NCBI GenBank assembly: GCA_002418205.1
Contig: DIDP01000042.1
Coordinates: 1 to 60,969, forward strand
Length of the DNA stretch: 60,969 nucleotides
Origin: Anaerolineales bacterium UBA5797
GTDB taxonomy: Bacteria > Chloroflexota > Anaerolineae > Anaerolineales > Villigracilaceae
Reading direction: 5' to 3'
The number at the start of each line of letters is the position of its first letter. Within the stretch, counting starts at the first letter, position 1. A program made the position numbers and the translations under genes. This document shows, piece by piece, positions 1-6,713 of the stretch. A model generated the notes under the pieces. The model was not told the DNA's origin, did no database searches, and saw only the letters and a program-made list of their open reading frames with translations.

Positions 1-43
1 TGCCTAATTGGCAATGGTATTGAAACCGGAAATCATTTCATTG

Positions 44-80
44 AAAACCGCCTTCCAGAGCAGATGGCGGTTTTTGGTTT
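44..80 (+). terminator. Intrinsic terminator of a gene left of the window
   Basis: A 9-bp perfect stem (44-52 with 66-74, AAAACCGCC / GGCGGTTTT) and a 13-nt loop, followed by a T-rich run. It would end a plus-strand transcript coming from outside the window. Confidence 0.7.
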
Positions 81-107
81 TCCACACCAGTAACGTTCGA
101 TGCAAAC

Positions 108-136
108 GTATTCCCCACACACGTGGGGATGAACCG
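108..136. repeat. Solitary type I-E-like CRISPR repeat
   Basis: This 29-bp unit starts GTATTCCCC and ends GGGGATGAACCG, with the short palindrome CCCCAC/GTGGGG. Length and sequence match type I-E repeats as known from the family. No second copy lies one repeat-plus-spacer away on either side (checked by eye at 47-75 and 169-197), and no cas gene is visible. It is therefore an orphan unit or the eroded end of an array, not a working array in this window. Confidence 0.6.
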
Positions 137-247
137 GGCGATCAATCCTCTTTTAGGTGGTTGCCCTATTCATCATGGATATTTGGATACAACTCATGGG
201 CATGCTTGGAGTATTTCTTTGCCCACTCACTTCCCCTCCTCCATCCT

Positions 248-679
248 TTATCCTTCGCGTTTCGACGCGCTCAGGGCAAGCCTTCCAAACGCACCGGTCC
301 ACGGCTTGCCCAGCCGGTGATTGTCACTGACCTGTATCTTGCTGAACTTCATGGCGATCTGCGGCATGAGTTGCGCGATGGTCCCCCACTCATCGTTCAG
401 CACGGCGGTCTTCATCTTCTCGGCGTATTGACCGGTCCACATCCAATCCATGCGGAAGCGGTCCGCTTTGACCCAGTAACCGCGCTTCTCCCAGGCGGCA
501 ACGGAGGCGTCGATCCCTTCGGAGATGGTCTGCAGGGCCAGCGCGATGAAGGCAGCCAGGTCACGGGCTTCGGCGGTCACGTCCTTTTGTTTGGCGAGTT
601 CACGCACGGCAAGCACGATGGCTTTCGATAAACGGGTGCGGTCTTTACCGGCGGAGTCGGGGTTGATGAGTCGGGACAA
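248..679 (-). CDS. Conserved hypothetical protein, 143 aa
   Basis: I do not recognise the family. The product is soluble, mostly helical in appearance, without signal peptide or membrane segment. The start is TTG at 679, chosen because GGAG lies 6 nt upstream; no ATG fits. Residues about 30-55 (AVRELAKQKD, then a helical run ending IALALQTISEG) look like a regular alpha-helical core. The last residues (LALSASKREG) are read from a short dispersed repeat that also occurs near 6.6 kb, so the native C-terminus may have been altered by the repeat. The gene is transcribed away from tRNA-Leu. Coding status is likely, function unknown. Confidence 0.65.
   Translation of the reverse strand: MSRLINPDSAGKDRTRLSKAIVLAVRELAKQKDVTAEARDLAAFIALALQTISEGIDASVAAWEKRGYWVKADRFRMDWMWTGQYAEKMKTAVLNDEWGTIAQLMPQIAMKFSKIQVSDNHRLGKPWTGAFGRLALSASKREG
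259..283. repeat. Short dispersed repeat, copy 1
   Basis: The core TTCGACGCGCTCAGGGCAAG resembles the segment at 6588-6610 (CCGACAGGCTCAAGGCAAAG). I know this kind of sequence as an abundant dispersed intergenic repeat in environmental bacterial genomes. Here it forms the end of the minus-strand gene at 248-679. Confidence 0.5.
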
Positions 680-738
680 TGGTTTCTCCAGTTGTGGTGT
701 TCAGGTGCGGGATTATACCAACGAAATCACAGGAATTT

Positions 739-768
739 TTGCGCAAGTGCGAAACCTTACGGTATAAT
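739..768 (+). promoter_or_regulatory. Promoter of tRNA-Leu
   Basis: A perfect TATAAT at 763-768 is preceded by TTGCGC at 739-744 with an 18-bp spacer. The predicted start near 775 lies about 40 nt before the mature tRNA. Confidence 0.65.
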
Positions 769-814
769 TTCGCCGCCCGCATCTGCCCTGAGTCAATACC
801 CGGGGCGACAGCAC

Positions 815-896
815 GGGGACGTGCTGGAACTGGCAGACAGGCGTGACTTAGGATCACGTGCCGAAAGGCGTGAGGGTTCGATTCCCTCCGTCCCCA
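815..896 (+). tRNA. tRNA-Leu (anticodon TAG)
   Basis: The acceptor arm GGGGACG (815-821) pairs with CGTCCCC (889-895), and the discriminator is A896. The anticodon stem CGTGA/TCACG (842-846, 854-858) encloses CTTAGGA, with TAG at 849-851, reading CTA/CTN leucine codons. A long variable arm (GCC-GAAA-GGC) marks a class II tRNA. The T arm is GAGGG-TTCGATT-CCCTC. CCA is not encoded and must be added after transcription. A TATAAT box lies 47 bp upstream. Confidence 0.97.
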
Positions 897-908
897 TTGT
901 ATGTAATG

Positions 909-990
909 TCATTGCGGGCAGCCGCTGGTCGAGTGTCCCGCGTGCTTTTCACGGGATGGTTCGAGACCACGGGAGCGAAGCAACCTCCTC
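909..990. repeat. Dispersed REP-like element between tRNA-Leu and tig
   Basis: This non-coding stretch starts TCATTGCGGGC and ends GAGCGAAGCAACCTCC, with internal inverted segments (GTCCCGCG / CACGGGA; GGTCGAG / TCGAGACC). The ends resemble those of elements near 3299 and 45542. Assignment to one repeat family is by eye. Confidence 0.4.
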
Positions 991-1027
991 CTGTCAGACA
1001 CAATAACGAACGAAGGGAACTACGAAA

Positions 1028-2509
1028 TTGAAAATCGAAAAGATAATCGAAGAGAACCACGAAGCCAGATTAGTGGTTGAAGTGGAACCGGAAAAGATGG
1101 AGCAATACAAGCGCCGCGCCGCCCGCAAGATCTCGGAGCGCGGCAAGATCCCCGGCTTCCGCCCGGGCAAGGCGCCCTATCACATGGTGGTGCTCAACTA
1201 CGGCGAGCAGGCGGTCATCGAGCAGGCGGTCGACTTCTTCATCGACGCCGAATACTCGAACATCCTCAAGGAAGCCGAGGTGGAGCCCGGCGCCACCGGC
1301 ACACTGGAATCGATCGACTCACTCGAACCGCCCAAGCTGACCTTCCGCGTGCCCCTCGCCCCCGAAGTGGACCTGGGCGACTATCACTCGCTTCGCCTGC
1401 CGTACGAGTGGTCTGCTCCCGCTGAAAGCGAAGTGGAGGCAGCCCTCGAAGACCTCCGTCAAATGTACGCCACCACCGAGAACGTGGAACGCGAAGTGCA
1501 GGAGGGCGATTACGTGCTCGTGGATCTCAAGTCCGAGACACCTGAAATGAACCGTGAAGGGTTTGCCGCCTTCGTCCGCAAGGAGGAACGCGATACCGAA
1601 TGGCCCTATAACGGCTTTGCGAAGGAACTCGTCGGCATGAAGCCCGGCGACACGAAGACCATCCAGCACACCTTCCCCGAGGATTGGGACGTGGAGGAAC
1701 TGAAGGGCAAAGAGGTCACGATGGAAGCGACGGTCAAGACCGTCCGCGCGGTGAACCTGCCCGAACTGGACGACGAATTTGCGAAGACCACCGGCGCCGG
1801 TGAAACGCTCGCCGAACTGAAGGAAGCCGTCAGGAAGGACGTGGAAGCGCGTTCCAAGACCGAGTACGACGATAAATTCTTCGTCGACCTGATCGAGAAG
1901 ATCAAGGAAGGCGCCACCTTCAAATACCACCAGCATTCGCTCGACCACGAAGGCGAGCACGTGCTGGAAGACCTCGGTCAGCGCCTGGCACAGCAGGGCA
2001 TGGACCTGGAGACCTATTTCAAGGTGCGCAACACCACCCGCGAACAGTTCATCGAAGACGAAGTCAAGCCGGTTGCCAAAAAGCGCTTCGAGCGTTCGCT
2101 CATCCTGGATGAGATCGTGCGCCGCGAAAAACTCGAAGTGGATAACGCCTCGCTGGATGCCGAGTTCAACAACACCCTGTCCGCGTTGACCATGCAGGGG
2201 CTCGACCTGAACAAGGTGCGCGGCGGGCGCAAGGGACAGCAACAGCTTGCCCAGGCGGTCGCCATGGAATCCGCCAACCGCGTGCTCACCCGCAACGCGC
2301 TGGACGTGCTGAAGTCCATCGCGGTCGGCGAGTACAAGTCACCGGAGGAGCGCGCCGCCGAAGCCGAGGCGGCAGCCGAAGCCGCGCAAGCCGAGGCACA
2401 ACCTGCCGAAGCGGAAGCGGAGACGGAACCTGCTGCGGCGGAGGTAGAGGCCCCCACAGCGGAGACAGAACCAAAGTCCGAAGGCGAAGCGGAATCGAAA
2501 TCCGAATAA
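1028..2509 (+). CDS. tig: Trigger factor, ribosome-associated chaperone
   Basis: It binds the ribosome next to the exit tunnel and chaperones nascent chains. The ribosome-docking signature GFRPGKAP lies at residues 43-50 of the N-terminal domain. An FKBP-like PPIase segment follows (roughly 155-245, around GDYVLVDLKS and ELKGKEVTMEATV), then the helical C-terminal chaperone domain. At 493 aa it is longer than the usual 430-450 because of an Ala/Glu/Pro-rich low-complexity acidic tail from about residue 440. The start is TTG at 1028 with a GAAGGGA ribosome binding site 11 nt upstream; no better ATG exists. clpP follows 74 bp downstream, the usual neighbour, but clpX is absent. Identity is secure; the tail function is unknown. 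Confidence 0.97.
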   Translation: MKIEKIIEENHEARLVVEVEPEKMEQYKRRAARKISERGKIPGFRPGKAPYHMVVLNYGEQAVIEQAVDFFIDAEYSNILKEAEVEPGATGTLESIDSLEPPKLTFRVPLAPEVDLGDYHSLRLPYEWSAPAESEVEAALEDLRQMYATTENVEREVQEGDYVLVDLKSETPEMNREGFAAFVRKEERDTEWPYNGFAKELVGMKPGDTKTIQHTFPEDWDVEELKGKEVTMEATVKTVRAVNLPELDDEFAKTTGAGETLAELKEAVRKDVEARSKTEYDDKFFVDLIEKIKEGATFKYHQHSLDHEGEHVLEDLGQRLAQQGMDLETYFKVRNTTREQFIEDEVKPVAKKRFERSLILDEIVRREKLEVDNASLDAEFNNTLSALTMQGLDLNKVRGGRKGQQQLAQAVAMESANRVLTRNALDVLKSIAVGEYKSPEERAAEAEAAAEAAQAEAQPAEAEAETEPAAAEVEAPTAETEPKSEGEAESKSE

Positions 2510-2583
2510 GAAAGCCTGATAAAGAATTAACATAATTCCAACACAGGCTGAGTATCATTGTCTGAACCATCAAGGAGACAAAG

Positions 2584-3216
2584 ATGATCCCCAACTTCAA
2601 GAGTGCTCGTATTGAGCCCAGTCGAAATGTGACCCCGTATGTGATCGAATCGACCAATTATGGCGAACGGTCCATCGATGTATTTACCCGTTTGATCAAG
2701 GAGCGCATTATCTTCCTTGGCACGCCAATCGATGACCAGATCGCGAATGTGATCGTGGCGCAATTGCTGTACCTGACCCACGAGGACCCCGAACGGGAGA
2801 TCCAGATGTACATCAACTCCCCCGGTGGACAGATCTACGCCGGGCTGGCGATCTATGACACGATGCAGATGATCCCCAACCCGATCAGCACCTTTGCCGT
2901 GGGTGTGACCGCCTCCTTCGGGACCGTGTTGCTGGCTGCCGGGACGAAGGGCCATCGCTACGCCCTGCCCAACGCCACCATCCACATGCACCAACCGCTG
3001 GGCGGCGCGCAGGGGCAGGCGACCGACATCGAGATCCAGGCGAAGCAGATATTGCGCCTGAAGAGCCTGCTGCTCGGCATCATGTCCAAGCACACCGGTC
3101 AACCGCTCGAGGTGATCGAACGCGACAGCGACCGCGACTACTACCTTGAAGCCAAGCAGGCGGTGGAGTACGGCCTGGTGGACCACGTGCTGGAAGTGCC
3201 GGAGAAGGTCAAGTAA
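2584..3216 (+). CDS. clpP: ATP-dependent Clp protease proteolytic subunit
   Basis: Serine peptidase subunit of the barrel-shaped Clp protease, working in the cytoplasm with a Clp ATPase. The catalytic triad is visible: Ser111 (TASFGT), His136 (HMHQP) and Asp185 (DRDYYL), with the same 25-residue Ser-His spacing as in E. coli. The N-terminal NYGERSIDVFTRL and the NSPGG loop (78-82) are typical. The usual Met after the catalytic Ser (ASMG) is Phe here, a mild variant. Length 210 aa is normal. An AAGGAGA site precedes ATG 2584. It follows tig; the ATPase partner gene clpX is not adjacent. A strong terminator follows at 3251. Confidence 0.98.
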   Translation: MIPNFKSARIEPSRNVTPYVIESTNYGERSIDVFTRLIKERIIFLGTPIDDQIANVIVAQLLYLTHEDPEREIQMYINSPGGQIYAGLAIYDTMQMIPNPISTFAVGVTASFGTVLLAAGTKGHRYALPNATIHMHQPLGGAQGQATDIEIQAKQILRLKSLLLGIMSKHTGQPLEVIERDSDRDYYLEAKQAVEYGLVDHVLEVPEKVK

Positions 3217-3250
3217 TTCGACGGTTTATTGGTTTTATCGTTGGATCGTG

Positions 3251-3280
3251 AAGCCCGCTGATCGTTAAGCGGGCTTTTTG
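3251..3280 (+). terminator. Terminator after clpP
   Basis: A 9-bp perfect stem AAGCCCGCT/AGCGGGCTT (3251-3259, 3268-3276) with an 8-nt loop and a run of five T. It closes the tig-clpP unit. Confidence 0.9.
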
Positions 3281-3298
3281 ATTCTTTCTCCCAACCCG

Positions 3299-3416
3299 TC
3301 ATTGCGAGCGTTCTTCGCGAAGCGAACTCATGAAGCCAGGATCATCTTGAACGCTTTTGAACCACCGAGATACGGAACCACGCAGAAAATCAAAGAAAAA
3401 CTCTGTGTGCGGCTTT
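3299..3416. repeat. Two dispersed repeat fragments upstream of the DUF1028 operon
   Basis: 3299-3336 begins TCATTGCGAGCG and contains TTCGCGAAGCGAA, resembling the elements at 909 and 45542. 3354-3416 carries ACCACCGAGATACGG, then CTCTGTGTGCGG, an imperfect inverted repeat of the accacgcag/ctctgtg type common in environmental genomes. Both are non-coding. Confidence 0.4.
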
Positions 3417-3420
3417 ACGA

Positions 3421-3443
3421 TATAATCACACATCGCGAAAGGA
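3421..3443 (+). promoter_or_regulatory. -10 box and ribosome binding site of the DUF1028 operon
   Basis: TATAAT at 3421-3426 is followed by GAAAGGA at 3437-3443, 7 nt before ATG 3451. No convincing -35 box is seen. Confidence 0.55.
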
Positions 3444-3450
3444 TAATGAA

Positions 3451-4293
3451 ATGACATTTTCAATTGTCGCATGCGACCACGACGAGCAGACCTGCGGCGT
3501 TGCCGTTGCATCGAAGTTCCCGGCGGTGGGCGCGGTCGTCCCGTGGGCGCAGGCGGAGGTCGGCGCGGTGGCAACGCAATCGTTTGCGAACACCTCCTAC
3601 GGTCCGCGCGGCCTAGCGATCCTGGCGACCGGTCTCTCCGCGCAGGAGACATTGAACCGTCTGCTGGAGGACGATCCGGACAAGGAACTCAGGCAGGCGG
3701 GCCTGGTGGATGCGCGCGGCGGTTCGGCGACGTTTACCGGGCACGACTGTTTCCCTTGGGCTGGCGGCGTGACCGGGAAGGGTTACGCCATTCAGGGCAA
3801 CATCCTCAAAAGCGGACGCGTCGTCCCTGCGATGGAGAAGGCGTTCCTCAAAGCGAAGGGGAGCCTGCCGGGGCGCTTGCATGCCGCACTGCTCGCCGGT
3901 GACCGCGCCGGAGGCGACAAACGCGGACGCCAATCTGCGGCGATCTATGTGGTCAAACCCAGGGGTGGCTACGGCGGTTTCGTGGACCGCTGGATCGATT
4001 ACCGCGTGGACGACCACCCCGATCCCGTTTTGCGGCTGGGCGAACTGCTCGAAATGCACGAACTGTATTTCGGCAAAACCCCCGAGGGCGAACGGACCCC
4101 GCTCACTGGCAAAGTGTTGGATCAGATCACCGGTATTCTCACGCGGGAGGGCTATTTGAAGAAAAGGAAGAGTTTCAAAACTGCGTTCAACGAGTTCATC
4201 GGCAACGAGAACTTCGAGGAACGCGCCGACCCCGATGCGAACTGGATCGACAAACCTGTGCTGAAATACCTGATCAAGAAATTTGCAGAATGA
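3451..4293 (+). CDS. DUF1028 family protein
   Basis: The N-terminus (TFSIVACD, then GVAVASKFPAVG and VGAVATQSFAN) is characteristic of the DUF1028 family, whose fold resembles Ntn hydrolases; no reaction is established for it. The family core covers about residues 1-225 and includes GYAIQGNIL and GGDKRGRQSAA. The last 55 residues are a charged extension. There is no signal peptide. It is the first gene of an operon: its stop overlaps the ATG of the HAD gene by 4 nt. The start ATG has a GAAAGGA site. The pairing with a phosphatase gene may mean a shared small-molecule clean-up role, which is only an inference. Confidence 0.88.
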   Translation: MTFSIVACDHDEQTCGVAVASKFPAVGAVVPWAQAEVGAVATQSFANTSYGPRGLAILATGLSAQETLNRLLEDDPDKELRQAGLVDARGGSATFTGHDCFPWAGGVTGKGYAIQGNILKSGRVVPAMEKAFLKAKGSLPGRLHAALLAGDRAGGDKRGRQSAAIYVVKPRGGYGGFVDRWIDYRVDDHPDPVLRLGELLEMHELYFGKTPEGERTPLTGKVLDQITGILTREGYLKKRKSFKTAFNEFIGNENFEERADPDANWIDKPVLKYLIKKFAE

Positions 4294-5075
4294 TACCGGA
4301 TACCATCAAAGCCCTCATCCTCGACATGGACGGTGTGCTCTGGAAATCGGATGCACCCATCGGCGACCTCTCAGCCATATTCGAACGCATCCGCGAACGC
4401 GGGTTGAAGTTCGTCTTTGCGACCAACAACGGGACAAAGACCCCCGAAGAGTATCAACAGAAACTGCGCGATTTCGGCGTGGAGGTGGAAGCCTCCCAGG
4501 TGGTGACCTCCGCTCTGGGGATCGCCTTCCTGCTGGCACGCACCTACCCACCCGGGACGAAGATCTTCATGATCGGCGGCAACGGCGTTCGGATGGCGCT
4601 GGAGGAAAAGGGATTTGTGGTCCTGCCCATCGAGCGCGCAACCGAGGCGCAGGTCTTCGTCATGGGCATCGACCGCGACATCAACTTCCAGAAGGTCGCC
4701 GAAGCCGCCCTGCTTGTGCGGAACGGAATCCCGTTCTATACCACCAACACCGACAAGACCTTCCCCACCCCGCGCGGAGAGATCCCCGGGTCGGGCGCCT
4801 GGCTTTCGATCATCACAACCGCCACCGGCATCGAGCCGATCGTGGCGGGCAAACCGTTTTCCTATTTGATGGAACTCTCGCTGGAAAAACTCGGCACGAC
4901 CAGGGCAGAGACCCTTGTGGTGGGCGACCGCCTCGAAACGGACATTGCCGCCGGTCAGGCGGTGGGCTGCCCGACCGCGCTGGTGCTGAGCGGCGTATCC
5001 ACGCGCGAGCAGGCGGAGGCGTGGGAGAAGAAAATTGACATCATCGCGGATGATCTTTCGTCCCTGATCGGTTGA
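4290..5075 (+). CDS. HAD-IIA family sugar/aryl phosphatase (NagD-like)
   Basis: Haloacid-dehalogenase-fold phosphatase of the NagD/4-nitrophenylphosphatase type, cytoplasmic. Motif I is DMDGV with nucleophile Asp12 and acid/base Asp14. Motif II is the Thr of FATNNG near residue 44. The AGKP lysine lies near 190, and motif IV GDRLETDI binds magnesium. The C2-type cap lies between motifs II and III, as expected for HAD-IIA. Length 261 aa is normal. ATG 4290 overlaps the upstream stop (ATGA), implying translational coupling, and the stop abuts rlmN. The natural substrate cannot be deduced. Confidence 0.92.
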   Translation: MIPDTIKALILDMDGVLWKSDAPIGDLSAIFERIRERGLKFVFATNNGTKTPEEYQQKLRDFGVEVEASQVVTSALGIAFLLARTYPPGTKIFMIGGNGVRMALEEKGFVVLPIERATEAQVFVMGIDRDINFQKVAEAALLVRNGIPFYTTNTDKTFPTPRGEIPGSGAWLSIITTATGIEPIVAGKPFSYLMELSLEKLGTTRAETLVVGDRLETDIAAGQAVGCPTALVLSGVSTREQAEAWEKKIDIIADDLSSLIG

Positions 5076-5077
5076 CC

Positions 5078-6214
5078 ATGCCCCGGCTGATCTACGATCT
5101 CGACCTGCAGGATTTTACAGAACTCCTCGACGAGTGGGGCGAGCCTGCCTACCGTGCGAAGCAGATCTGGCAGGGGTTGTACAAGCTTTACTACCATTCG
5201 CCCGAGCAATTTACCAATCTGCCCAATACCCTGCGCACAAAGCTCGCCGAGGAATTCACCTTCACACCGTTCAGGGTAAAAATCTACCTCGACTCATCGG
5301 ACGGTTATACGCGCAAAACGCTGTTCGAACTTCCGGATGGGAACCTGATCGAAGCGGTGTTGATGCGCTACGGCGACCCGGCAGACGAGCCATCTCCTTA
5401 CACTGCAAAGCACGCAAAGAGCGCAAAGGAAAAAGATGGGCTTGGCGACCTTGGCGGTCTTCGCGGTTCAAAAAAAAGGCGCACCCTGTGCATCTCCACG
5501 CAGGCAGGCTGCGCGATGGGATGTGTGTTCTGCGCCACCGGGCAGATGGGTTTCAAGCGTCATCTCACCAGCGGCGAGATCGTGGCGCAGGTCCTGTATT
5601 ACGCGCGCATGTTGCAGGACGCGAACGAAACCGTCACGAACATCGTCTTTATGGGTATGGGCGAACCCTTCCACAACTACGACAATATGATGTCAGCCGT
5701 CGACCGCCTGAACGACGCGGATGGTTTCAACTTCGGGGCGCGCCGCATGACCATCTCCACGGTGGGTCTGGTCCCGCAGATCCGGCGCTTCGCGGACGAG
5801 AAGCGGCAGGTCAACCTCGCCATCTCCCTGCACGCCGCGGACGACGACGAGCGGCTTGCCATCATGCCGGTCAACAGGCGCTACAAGATCGACGAGGTGC
5901 TCGAGGCCTGCCGCTACTATATCGATAAGACGCATCGCCGCGTGACCTTCGAATGGGCGCTCATCCACGGTGTCAACGACACGCCAGAGGTTGCCGCGAA
6001 ACTGGCGGCGCGGCTCAAGGGGCTGTTGTGCCACGTCAATGCCATCCCCCTCAACCCCACCCAGGGTTATAAAGGCCAGGCAACTTCACGGGAAAGCGCC
6101 ATCCGGTTCAAAGAGACGTTGGAGCAGGCTGGCATCCCCTGTACCATACGCATGCGCCGGGGCATCGATATTGCCGCCGGGTGTGGTCAACTTGCTGGTC
6201 GATCCGGCGGTTAG
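5078..6214 (+). CDS. rlmN: 23S rRNA/tRNA adenine-C2 methyltransferase, with an in-frame repeat insertion
   Basis: Radical-SAM enzyme that methylates A2503 of 23S rRNA and A37 of some tRNAs. The 4Fe-4S motif is C145-x3-C149-x2-C152 (GCAMGCVFC). Also visible are GMGEPF, ISTVGL, ISLHA, WALIHGVND and the C-terminal TIRMRRG-DIAAACGQL-like end (here DIAAGCGQL) that holds the methylated Cys. Between the N-terminal accessory domain and the radical-SAM core, residues about 108-131 are Lys/Ala then Gly-rich and are read from a dispersed palindromic repeat at 5401-5469; the frame stays open. I prefer ATG 5078; TTG 5072, overlapping the upstream stop, is the alternative. Third gene of the operon. Confidence 0.95.
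   Translation: MPRLIYDLDLQDFTELLDEWGEPAYRAKQIWQGLYKLYYHSPEQFTNLPNTLRTKLAEEFTFTPFRVKIYLDSSDGYTRKTLFELPDGNLIEAVLMRYGDPADEPSPYTAKHAKSAKEKDGLGDLGGLRGSKKRRTLCISTQAGCAMGCVFCATGQMGFKRHLTSGEIVAQVLYYARMLQDANETVTNIVFMGMGEPFHNYDNMMSAVDRLNDADGFNFGARRMTISTVGLVPQIRRFADEKRQVNLAISLHAADDDERLAIMPVNRRYKIDEVLEACRYYIDKTHRRVTFEWALIHGVNDTPEVAAKLAARLKGLLCHVNAIPLNPTQGYKGQATSRESAIRFKETLEQAGIPCTIRMRRGIDIAAGCGQLAGRSGG
5401..5469. repeat. Palindromic dispersed repeat inside rlmN
   Basis: The left arm 5403-5429 (GCACGCAAAGAGCGCAAAGG core) is imperfectly complementary to the right arm 5449-5469 (CCTTGGCGGTCTTCGCGGTT). Tandem CGCAAAG units like these are typical of intergenic repeats. It is translated in frame within rlmN. 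Confidence 0.7.
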
Positions 6215-6713
6215 TTCTTTTTATGTGTTTTTATTTTAAGAAGGAATTGGTTGGAGGTTAGTGGCTACACGAAGATGTGAATTCAATCAATCTGCTGAGA
6301 CTGCGTGAAGGCTTTTTATCCCTCGTCCGTTGATAATACTGAAGAGATCGGGCAGATCGTCGTTGTGTCTCGAACAACGCTGAGGAAACATTGGAACAGC
6401 ATCCCCCGCCCCTCAGCCTTGATGCTGTCCTAGGTAACTTTGCATTCAGGAAGAACAGATTGTCTTTTGTGGCTACGCGCACGGCACTGACTAAAAGGCT
6501 GCCCGCAGGCCCGAGAGAAGAATCAATAAATGATGTTCCACAATGCCTCGAAGGTTTGGGCAATAACCAAGCCGGATTCACGAGAACCCTCCGACAGGCT
6601 CAAGGCAAAGACGTTAGGATGTTCGTTAATAAGATCTTAAGAGACTGAACTTGTCAGAACATTGAGATTGAAGTATAAGTCGTCTAATTCCAACTATACG
6701 AAAAATAGAATTT
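6215..6713. other. Non-coding gap between rlmN and the GT39-like gene
   Basis: About 500 bp without a convincing gene. The open frames here (for example 6391-6648 plus, 6258-6581 minus) lack family features and a good ribosome binding site. It contains the second copy of the short dispersed repeat (6588-6610) and a TATAAG near 6673 that may serve the downstream gene. No known RNA gene motif was recognised. Confidence 0.5.
6588..6610. repeat. Short dispersed repeat, copy 2
   Basis: CCCTCCGACAGGCTCAAGGC resembles the segment at 259-283. Confidence 0.45.

Noticed and set aside
137..250. Further CRISPR repeats after the one at 108
   Set aside because: No second copy at the expected distance; a single unit only.
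8..631. 207-aa plus-strand open frame containing RIPHTRGDEP
   Set aside because: The motif is the known artefact of translating a type I-E repeat, and the rest is antisense to the gene at 248-679.
1319..2242. 307-aa minus-strand frame inside tig
   Set aside because: Antisense shadow of a GC-rich gene with His/Phe-rich, unstructured composition.
4283..5038. 251-aa plus-strand frame overlapping the HAD gene
   Set aside because: Arg/Gly/His-rich shadow in another frame of the HAD phosphatase gene.
6258..6648. Two overlapping open frames in the rlmN-GT39 gap
   Set aside because: No ribosome binding site, no family motif; one ends in a dispersed repeat.
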